Shown here: piece by piece, positions 1 to 4,133 of the stretch
Position numbering within the stretch: position 1 is the stretch's first letter
Layout: every line of letters begins with the position of its first letter
Source: Elusimicrobiota bacterium
Lineage (GTDB): Bacteria; Elusimicrobiota; Elusimicrobia; UBA1565; UBA9628
DNA: 5,448 bases
Direction of reading: 5' to 3'
Assembly: GCA_028717865.1 (NCBI GenBank)
Contig: JAQUMZ010000201.1
Location: forward strand, 1 to 5,448
Notes under the pieces: generated by a model
What the model saw: the letters and a program-made list of their open reading frames with translations, nothing else
The model's database searches: none
Told to the model about the DNA's origin: nothing
Program-made: the position numbers and the translations under genes

Positions 1-1229
1 CGGGGCAGGAAGGACTTGGCCCGCTTGCGCCGCGCCGCGTCGAGCTCGCCCGGGACCTCCTGGACGAAGCGCTTGACCAGGCACAGCGAGCCCTTTTCGA
101 TGTCCTTGGGACCGATCTCGACGCGCAGGGGCACGCCCTTGCCCTCCCATTCGTAGTACTTCGCGCCCGGCGAGACGCCCTCGCGGTCGTCGAGCTTCAC
201 GGACAAGCCCAGGGCCTTGAGATCCTCGGCGGTCCGGCGCGCCTCGGCCATGACCTTGGCCTTCTCCTCTTCGCTCTTGTAGATGGGCACGACCACGACG
301 TGGATGGGAGCCAGGGCCGGCGGCAAAACCAACCCGTTGTCGTCGCTGTGGGCCATGATCAGCGCCCCGATCAGGCGCGTGGAGACACCCCAACTCGTGG
401 CGTAGACGTATTCCAGCTGGCCCTGCGCATTGAGGAACTGCACCCCCGCCGACTTCGCGAAATTCTGGCCCAGGTAGTGGCTGGTGCCCATCTGCAGGGC
501 CCGGCCGTCCTGCATCATGCCCTCGATGCAGAAGGTCTCCACCGCGCCCGCGAAGCGCTCCCCCGCCGTCTTGCGGCCCCGGATGACCGGCACGGCGAGG
601 ACGTTCTCGGCCACGTCGGCGTAGACGTCGAGCATGCGCCGGGTCTCCTCCCAGGCCTCGGCCTCCGAGGCGTGCGCGGTGTGGCCCTCCTGCCAAAGGA
701 ACTCCGCCGTGCGCAAAAACAGCCGCGTGCGCATCTCCCAGCGCACGATGTTGCACCACTGGTTCACGAGCAGGGGCAGATCGCGGTAGCTCTGAATCCA
801 GCCCTTGAAGGTCTCCCAGATTATGGTCTCGCTGGTGGGCCGGATCACCAGGGGCTCATCGAGCTCGGAGTCGGGATCCACGCCGACCTTGCCGTCCTTG
901 GAGCGCAGCCGGTAGTGCGTCACCACGGCGCACTCCTTGGCGAAGCCCGCGGCGTGCGCCTCCTCCTTGGCCATCAGCGACATCGGGATGAAGAGCGGGA
1001 AATAGGCGTTCTGGTGGCCCGTGGCCTTGAACCGGTCGTCGAGCTCGCGCTGGAGCTTCTCCCAGATCGCGTAGCCGTGGGGGCGTATGACCATGCAGCC
1101 GCGCACGGCCGAGTGCTCGGCCAGCTGCGCGCGCCGGATGACGTCGAGATACCACTGCGCGTAGTCCCGGGCGCGGGTGGTCAGGCCCGGCTCCGCCGGG
1201 GCCTTGCTCTTCTGTATCTGCTGGTTCAT
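1..1229 (-). CDS. proS: Proline--tRNA ligase, type 3 (archaeal/eukaryotic-like), 3' end outside window
   Basis: Cytoplasmic class II aminoacyl-tRNA synthetase that charges tRNA-Pro with proline using ATP. 409 codons are visible, starting MNQQIQKSKAP. The catalytic core shows the motif 1 region (about residues 43-65, GCMVIRPHGYAIWEKL), RPTSE at 130-134, motif 2 with RWE at 163-165 followed by the RTAEFLWQEGHTAH stretch (173-186), and motif 3 around WGVSTRLIGALIMAHSDDNG (280-299). The anticodon-binding domain begins near 306 (LAPIHVVVVPIYKSEEEK). No editing insertion sits between motifs 2 and 3, as expected for the type 3 (archaeal/eukaryotic) form rather than the longer E. coli type. Family members are usually around 480 residues, so about 70 residues, including the C-terminal domain, lie beyond the left edge. 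The ATG is supported by GGAGG four bases upstream. It is separated from the upstream transpeptidase gene by 131 bases carrying a repeat, so it may be transcribed independently. Confidence 0.96.
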   Translation of the reverse strand, partial: MNQQIQKSKAPAEPGLTTRARDYAQWYLDVIRRAQLAEHSAVRGCMVIRPHGYAIWEKLQRELDDRFKATGHQNAYFPLFIPMSLMAKEEAHAAGFAKECAVVTHYRLRSKDGKVGVDPDSELDEPLVIRPTSETIIWETFKGWIQSYRDLPLLVNQWCNIVRWEMRTRLFLRTAEFLWQEGHTAHASEAEAWEETRRMLDVYADVAENVLAVPVIRGRKTAGERFAGAVETFCIEGMMQDGRALQMGTSHYLGQNFAKSAGVQFLNAQGQLEYVYATSWGVSTRLIGALIMAHSDDNGLVLPPALAPIHVVVVPIYKSEEEKAKVMAEARRTAEDLKALGLSVKLDDREGVSPGAKYYEWEGKGVPLRVEIGPKDIEKGSLCLVKRFVQEVPGELDAARRKRAKSFLP

Positions 1230-1233
1230 GAGT

Positions 1234-1238
1234 CCTCC
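1234..1238 (-). promoter_or_regulatory. Shine-Dalgarno of proS
   Basis: On the minus strand GGGAGGACTC directly precedes the ATG. GGAGG is a full core match with a short spacer of four bases, and it fixes the proS start. A CCCGA/TCGGG dyad (1238-1249) abuts it and could affect access, but the stem is short and has only a two-base centre. Confidence 0.75.
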
Positions 1239-1253
1239 CGAAGTCGGGCAGAT

Positions 1254-1283
1254 AGGATATCGAATTGCGGGCGCGCCGCGCAA
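1254..1283 (-). promoter_or_regulatory. Possible proS promoter
   Basis: Minus-strand TATCCT (1259-1254) resembles a -10 box. TTGCGC (1283-1278) lies 18 bases further upstream and shares four positions with TTGACA. Transcription would start near 1247 and give a short leader holding the GGAGG site. This is a weak match in a GC-rich background and is unproven. Confidence 0.25.
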
Positions 1284-1293
1284 AGCGAACGGC

Positions 1294-1330
1294 TGGGGAC
1301 GTTCCTTGCTTATCTTGCGAAAGTCGCGCG
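1294..1330 (+). repeat. REP-like dispersed repeat, copy A
   Basis: The unit begins TGGGGACGTTCCTTGCTT. The same 37-base unit occurs in inverted orientation at 4109-4073, matching at 34 of 37 positions with the first 18 identical. This copy lies in the gap between the divergent transpeptidase stop (1361) and proS, which is typical placement for REP-like extragenic elements. No transposase is seen in the window. Confidence 0.75.
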
Positions 1331-1349
1331 CCGAACGAATCGCGCGCGA
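1324..1349. repeat. GC-rich inverted repeat after the divergent transpeptidase gene
   Basis: TCGCGCGC (1324-1331) pairs with GCGCGCGA (1342-1349) around a ten-base loop, overlapping the tail of repeat copy A. It lies 12 bases beyond the stop codon of the minus-strand gene at 1361, so it could help end transcription or protect the mRNA 3' end. No T-run follows on the minus strand, so it is not a canonical intrinsic terminator. CG-only stems can also arise by chance in this composition. Confidence 0.4.
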
Positions 1350-1360
1350 ACCTTGCCCGC

Positions 1361-2116
1361 CTATTTCACGACCAGCTTGCCCCCGATGTACGTCGCCCGG
1401 TAGAGGTTCCTGGCCGCAGCCAGGGAGAGCCCCGCGCAGCGATGGGAGAAGGCCCGGTGGTCGGCGGCTCGCCGCGCCGGGCCGTGCAGTATGAAGCCGC
1501 CCCTGAAGAACATCACGTACTCGCCCAGGGCGTTGGCCCGCACGGAATCGCCGACCTGCGGCGGGTTCCAGCGCAAGGCGCCGTCCACCTGCTCGGAGAC
1601 TCCGCGCTCGGGGTGCGCGAAACGCTCCTTGGACGTCATCTCCATGGGCCCGGCGATGACTCCCGACGCGCCCCCGAACGCCGCCGAGGCGTAGGCCAAA
1701 GCGTAGCTCTCCAGGGATTGGTCGCCGCGCATGAGGTGAATGCGCCCCGCAGCGGAATCGACGAGCAGCCAGGTGGTCAGCATCTCCCACTGCTTCTCGA
1801 GCAGGCGCTTCTCCTCCTGCAGGGCCAGCCCCGCCTCGAACAGCGCGCGCCGCGAGCGCGTCAGCCCCGAGAGGCCCTCCTGGAGCCGGGCGACGTCGCG
1901 GGCCTTGAAATCGCGCAGGGCCTGCAGGTCCACCACGGCGGCGGCGGCCTTCTCACGCTCGCGGGTGAGCCCCCGCCACTGCACGTCGCGCCCCGCCGCG
2001 CGCGAGTCGAGCCACGCCGCGGTCAGGTGCGCGCCCAAAAGCAGGCCCAGGGCCGCGGCGGCCACCAGCGGCGCGGCGGCCCGGTCCTGCAGGCGCTTGA
2101 GCAGGGCGGTCTTCAT
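1361..2116 (-). CDS. Divergent YkuD (L,D-transpeptidase-like) paralog with altered active-site motif
   Basis: Predicted membrane-anchored periplasmic protein of 251 residues. A hydrophobic segment (about 14-36) follows a basic N-terminus. Residues about 45-112 are rich in Glu, Arg, Leu and Ala and look like a coiled coil. The C-terminal half is YkuD-like: GGFILHG (206-212) and SHRC (224-227) align without gaps to YLIHG and SHGC of the gene just upstream, with the same 14-residue spacing between the two histidines (H211, H225). Cys227 is kept, but the motif Gly is Arg (codon CGC, 1439-1441) and the usual CVRL reads CAGL. The family's TPxGxF stretch is also lost; the equivalent region reads GVIAGPMEM. 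L,D-transpeptidases make 3-3 peptidoglycan cross-links or attach proteins, but whether this one is active is doubtful. The ATG overlaps the upstream TGA (TGATG) and has no strong Shine-Dalgarno, which points to translational coupling. The frame is intact, so it does not look like a pseudogene. Confidence 0.85.
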   Translation of the reverse strand: MKTALLKRLQDRAAAPLVAAAALGLLLGAHLTAAWLDSRAAGRDVQWRGLTREREKAAAAVVDLQALRDFKARDVARLQEGLSGLTRSRRALFEAGLALQEEKRLLEKQWEMLTTWLLVDSAAGRIHLMRGDQSLESYALAYASAAFGGASGVIAGPMEMTSKERFAHPERGVSEQVDGALRWNPPQVGDSVRANALGEYVMFFRGGFILHGPARRAADHRAFSHRCAGLSLAAARNLYRATYIGGKLVVK

Positions 2117-2118
2117 CA
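2116..2118 (-). promoter_or_regulatory. TGATG stop/start overlap coupling the two YkuD genes
   Basis: The TGA of the upstream transpeptidase shares its final A with the ATG of the divergent paralog. The 20 bases before that ATG contain only a distant AAGG, so re-initiation by the terminating ribosome is the simplest way to translate the second gene. Confidence 0.7.
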
Positions 2119-2880
2119 GTAGATATAAACCTTCGTGCCCGCGGGCACGGCTTCAAAAAGGTTCTTCAAGTCCGCGGCCCCCAGACGCACACAGCCGTGG
2201 GAAGCGGGACGGCCCAGCAGTTCCTCGTTGCGGGTGCCGTGTATGAGATAGCCGTCCCCCAGGTTGAGCACGTAGGCTCCGAGCTCGCCGGAGACCTTAC
2301 GCGCGGGATCGTCGGGAGGCGGGATGTCCTGCTTGGCCTCCACGTAGGCCCAATCCGGCTTGAGCCACTGCGGGTCGACCGCCTTGCCGATGACGCGGAA
2401 CTCCCCGCGCGGGGTCACGAACTCCCAGCGGCGCCCGGTCCCGCGGTCCCGGAGCGTGCCCCCGCGCCCGACCGAGCAGTCCGCCTGCCAGAGCAGCTTC
2501 ACGCCCTTCTTGAGATAAAGCTTGTTGGCCTTGGAATCGACCAGCACGTGCAGGCTGCCCTTGAGTTTCTTGCCGACCTTGCGCCTCAGGGCGCCGACCT
2601 CCTCGGCGATGACGCCCTGCGTGCGCAGGTAACTCTTGTCCTGGGGCAGAAAATTCGGCAGGCCGCCGATGAACTCCCGTTCGCGGTCGAGGGCGCGTAT
2701 GGCTCCGGTCAGGTCCGTGATCTCCCGCGACCGGCGCTGGAGGGTCTCGCTCATGTCCTCGAGGCGCCAGTTGACCCGCCAAAGGCCGGTGGCGGCGCGC
2801 GCCAGGCGCACGGCCTCGATCCCGAAAGCCGCCAGCCAACAGGCCGACAAGACGAGATAGAGCCTGCCCCAGGACCTCAT
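2116..2880 (-). CDS. Membrane-anchored L,D-transpeptidase (YkuD domain)
   Basis: Predicted peptidoglycan L,D-transpeptidase of 254 residues acting in the periplasm. An N-terminal uncleaved anchor is likely (about 7-27, LYLVLSACWLAAFG within it). A charged, probably coiled-coil stretch follows (about 38-75), then a YkuD domain from about 108 (SLHVLVDSKANKLYLKKG) to the C-terminus. Family hallmarks are visible: TPRGEF at 156-161, His214 in YLIHG, and SHGCVRL at 227-233 with catalytic Cys230 and His228, fitting the HX(14-17)[S/T]HGC pattern. There is no LysM or other recognisable wall-binding domain. The start is supported by GAGGAG two bases upstream. The stop overlaps the next ATG by one base. 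It follows the DUF1207 gene by 62 bases, suggesting an envelope operon. YkuD proteins cover 3-3 cross-linking, lipoprotein attachment and hydrolase-like roles, and sequence alone does not separate these. Confidence 0.93.
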   Translation of the reverse strand: MRSWGRLYLVLSACWLAAFGIEAVRLARAATGLWRVNWRLEDMSETLQRRSREITDLTGAIRALDREREFIGGLPNFLPQDKSYLRTQGVIAEEVGALRRKVGKKLKGSLHVLVDSKANKLYLKKGVKLLWQADCSVGRGGTLRDRGTGRRWEFVTPRGEFRVIGKAVDPQWLKPDWAYVEAKQDIPPPDDPARKVSGELGAYVLNLGDGYLIHGTRNEELLGRPASHGCVRLGAADLKNLFEAVPAGTKVYIY

Positions 2881-2882
2881 GG

Positions 2883-2888
2883 CTCCTC
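2883..2888 (-). promoter_or_regulatory. Shine-Dalgarno of the L,D-transpeptidase gene
   Basis: GAGGAG on the minus strand lies two bases before the ATG at 2880 (four bases if the GAGG core is counted). It is a strong purine match and supports this start. Confidence 0.65.
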
Positions 2889-2889
2889 A

Positions 2890-2897
2890 ATGATACA
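2890..2897 (-). promoter_or_regulatory. Possible internal -10 element upstream of the L,D-transpeptidase gene
   Basis: Minus-strand TGTATCAT contains TATCAT (2895-2890), one change from TATAAT, with TG directly before it and T-rich bases upstream. It ends nine bases before the ATG, so any start would fall near or inside the Shine-Dalgarno. No convincing -35 was seen. It could be a chance match in the 62-base gap. Confidence 0.22.
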
Positions 2898-2942
2898 AAA
2901 GTGCGCGCCGACTCCCAGGCGTCCCGTTGGCGCCGCGGCCGG

Positions 2943-3758
2943 TTACAGCTCGAAATCCAGGCCGAAGTCCCAATGCGCCTCGCGGCGCGGGAAGAACTGC
3001 CCGAAGGCCGAGTGACCGGTGAAATAGCCTACGTGGAAGCGCATGGCACGCGTATAGTCCTTGAACGCGAGGCGCAGCCCGGCCACCGAATGGCTGGTCG
3101 GGTTCCAGCCGACCTCCTCGCGCCAGCCCAAGTCCTGCGCCAGGTAGAAACTCAACGACCGCGAGGCGATCTTCTTGGGACAGCCCCGCAGTTCCAGGCC
3201 GGCCTGCAGCTGCCCCCGGCCGGCGGCCGGAATCTCGTGCAGCAGATAAGCGCCTCCGCCATAGACGCGCACGGCCTCGCGCCAGGCATCCGCCGACAAC
3301 AGGGCGCGCAGGCCCTCGCGGCTGTAGCGGAAACCCTCGTCGTGCGTGCGCCGGATATAGTCGTCGCCCAAATGAGAACTTTCGTGGAAGAGAACCAGCT
3401 TCCCGGACACCCCGTCCTGGCGGACGGATAGCGGCAGATTGGCGAAAAAATCCACCGTCTCGAACTCATTGACGCCTTCGTGGAGCCGGAAGCGCGAATA
3501 AGCCATGCCCTCCACGTCCCACTGCCAGACCCGGCGTCCCCCCGGACCTTGCAGCCCGCGCAGCAGCCCCCAGGAATGCCCGAGGGCGACGTCGGCCTGC
3601 TCCTGGCCGTCCATCCGGTAATACGCACCGGAGAGCTGTATCTGACGCGGGTCGGCGAGCAGGCGGTGGAACACCTCGTTGGCGCGCGGGAAAGGCTGCA
3701 ATTCGGCCGCGCGCACCCCCCCGCACGCCGCGGCCAGCAAGACTATCGCATGCAGCAT
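2943..3758 (-). CDS. DUF1207 family protein, predicted outer-membrane beta-barrel
   Basis: 271 residues. The N-terminus is a short hydrophobic signal peptide (MLHAIVLLAAACGGVRAAEL) with a plausible signal peptidase I site after VRA (14-17). The AAAC before Gly13 is a poor lipobox, so a lipoprotein is less likely. Features I associate with DUF1207 are in order: LLADPRQIQLSGAYYR (33-48), VALGHSWGLLR (57-67), a long aromatic mid-region with alternating polar and hydrophobic strands, HESSHLGDDYIRR (125-137), VRVYGGGAYLL (163-173), and GHSAFGQFFPRR (248-259) near the end. The strand-rich, amphipathic pattern and secretion suggest a barrel in the outer membrane, but the molecular function of the family is not known to me. 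An in-frame stop lies 12 bases upstream of the ATG with no start between, so 3758 is the only ATG available. No Shine-Dalgarno is present. It heads the minus-strand cluster and is followed by the two YkuD genes, which suggests an envelope role. Confidence 0.88.
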   Translation of the reverse strand: MLHAIVLLAAACGGVRAAELQPFPRANEVFHRLLADPRQIQLSGAYYRMDGQEQADVALGHSWGLLRGLQGPGGRRVWQWDVEGMAYSRFRLHEGVNEFETVDFFANLPLSVRQDGVSGKLVLFHESSHLGDDYIRRTHDEGFRYSREGLRALLSADAWREAVRVYGGGAYLLHEIPAAGRGQLQAGLELRGCPKKIASRSLSFYLAQDLGWREEVGWNPTSHSVAGLRLAFKDYTRAMRFHVGYFTGHSAFGQFFPRREAHWDFGLDFEL

Positions 3759-3769
3759 GACGGAAGGCC

Positions 3770-3778
3770 ATCATACCA
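3770..3778 (-). promoter_or_regulatory. Extended -10 promoter element of the DUF1207 gene
   Basis: Minus-strand TGGTATGAT holds TATGAT (one change from TATAAT) with the TGn extension typical of extended -10 promoters. It ends 11 bases before the ATG, so transcription would begin about four or five bases before the start codon. That agrees with the lack of a Shine-Dalgarno. There is no good -35 at 17 bases, which extended -10 promoters can do without. Confidence 0.42.
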
Positions 3779-3820
3779 GAGAACCCCGCCTCGCGCCCTA
3801 GACTACAAGTTGGTGCCCCG

Positions 3821-3850
3821 CTTTCACGTTTTCACGTTTTTTACGTATTT
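3821..3850. repeat. AT-rich tract with iterated TTCACGTTT-like units
   Basis: Three imperfect units follow one another (TTTCACGTT, TTCACGTTT, TTTTACGTA), giving a local pyrimidine-rich, low-GC stretch in a GC-rich genome. The heptamer CTACAAG flanks the tract at 3803-3809 and 3856-3862. It might be an upstream promoter or protein-binding region for either divergent gene. No specific regulator site is recognised. Confidence 0.4.
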
Positions 3851-3910
3851 AGGGTCTACAAGGTTTGGCCGTGCCACGGGACCTCCAGCCAGATCCACAG
3901 CCGTTAAATC

Positions 3911-3936
3911 CATCGCGATCCGCCAGGATCGCGATG
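3911..3936. repeat. Perfect 11-bp inverted repeat with GCCA loop
   Basis: CATCGCGATCC (3911-3921) and GGATCGCGATG (3926-3936) are exact reverse complements separated by GCCA. Each arm also contains the eight-base palindrome ATCGCGAT. In RNA this would make a very stable hairpin. As DNA the paired palindromes could be an operator. No T-run follows on either strand. Confidence 0.7.
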
Positions 3937-3937
3937 C

Positions 3938-3964
3938 CGGCCCGACTTTTCCTTGGTCGGGCCG
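3938..3964. repeat. Perfect 9-bp inverted repeat adjoining the previous hairpin
   Basis: CGGCCCGAC (3938-3946) and GTCGGGCCG (3956-3964) are exact reverse complements around the loop TTTTCCTTG. It starts one base after the preceding inverted repeat. The stem is terminator-like, but the plus strand continues ACATTATTAAG and the minus strand runs into the other hairpin, so neither direction has the T-run of an intrinsic terminator. Confidence 0.7.
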
Positions 3965-4048
3965 ACATTATTAAGTACTTCGAAATAGCAGAGTTTGCGT
4001 CCCATTCCCCAGATCCGCATATCGTATTGCGCGAACCTCTTGCGGAGG

Positions 4049-4068
4049 AAAGCAAGGAACGTCCCCAT
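4049..4068 (-). repeat. REP-like dispersed repeat, copy B
   Basis: AAAGCAAGGAACGTCCCCAT on the plus strand is identical to copy C 42 bases further on, and 18 of its bases match copy A in reverse. Its following sequence on the minus strand differs from A and C and contains a small CCTC/GAGG stem (4036-4048), so only the head of the unit is shared. Confidence 0.7.
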
Positions 4069-4072
4069 AACC

Positions 4073-4110
4073 CGCCCGACTTTCGCGAGAAAAGCAAGGA
4101 ACGTCCCCAT
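4073..4110 (-). repeat. REP-like dispersed repeat, copy C
   Basis: Read on the minus strand this copy begins TGGGGACGTTCCTTGCTT and continues TTCTCGCGAAAGTCGGGCG, matching copy A at 34 of 37 positions. It ends ten bases before the putative -10 and 24 bases before the start of the radical SAM gene, so it forms the upstream part of that promoter region. Confidence 0.75.
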
Positions 4111-4119
4111 TAAGATTTG

Positions 4120-4125
4120 TAAAAT
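4120..4125 (+). promoter_or_regulatory. Putative -10 element of the radical SAM gene
   Basis: TAAAAT (4120-4125), one change from TATAAT, is preceded by TTTG and ends eight bases before the ATG. A start six to eight bases downstream would give an almost leaderless transcript, in keeping with the absence of a Shine-Dalgarno. The -35 position (4097-4102) falls in repeat copy C and is not TTGACA-like. Confidence 0.35.
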
Positions 4126-4133
4126 GAAATGAA

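Larger units (their letters stand above)
3759..4133. other. Divergent intergenic region without a credible gene
   Basis: These 375 bases separate the minus-strand DUF1207 gene from the plus-strand radical SAM gene. From left to right they hold a putative -10 for the DUF1207 gene (3770-3778), an AT-rich tract with iterated TTCACGTTT-like units (3821-3850), two adjacent hairpins (3911-3936 and 3938-3964), an unremarkable AT-richer stretch (about 3965-4020), two direct copies of a REP-like repeat (4049-4068 and 4091-4110), and a putative -10 for the radical SAM gene (4120-4125). Short open frames here run through the repeats and hairpins, match no family I recognise and lack ribosome sites. Confidence 0.7.

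Noticed and set aside
1324..1349. Intrinsic terminator for the divergent YkuD gene
   Set aside because: Position is right, but the minus strand continues CTTTCGCAAGATAAG without a U-tract, so I list it only as an inverted repeat.
300..1403. Long plus-strand open frame opposite proS
   Set aside because: It is antisense to strongly conserved ProRS motifs, shows no recognisable domain, and continues through repeat copy A into the next gene.
1265..2122. Plus-strand open frame opposite the divergent YkuD gene
   Set aside because: Shadow frame. The minus strand has the coherent anchor, coiled coil and YkuD layout that aligns to its neighbour.
2197..3015. Plus-strand open frame opposite the L,D-transpeptidase
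   Set aside because: The SHGC-containing minus-strand protein is unambiguous, and the plus frame has no family features.
3762..3774. Alternative upstream starts for the DUF1207 gene (ATGATG)
   Set aside because: These ATGs are out of frame with the DUF1207 protein, and an in-frame TGA lies in the same stretch.
3938..3964. Rho-independent terminator
   Set aside because: The stem is suitable, but neither strand has a following T-run, and no gene ends nearby: both flanking genes diverge from this region.
3904..4110. Short minus-strand frame starting MGTFLAFLAKVG with an internal repeat of MGTFLAFL
   Set aside because: The repeated peptide is simply the translation of repeat copies C and B, and the rest reads through both hairpins. 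No transposase HUH or tyrosine motif is present.
4049..4110. Possible mini CRISPR array (20-base repeat, 22-base spacer)
   Set aside because: There are only two units, the repeat is too short, a dispersed inverted copy exists at 1294, and no cas gene is seen.
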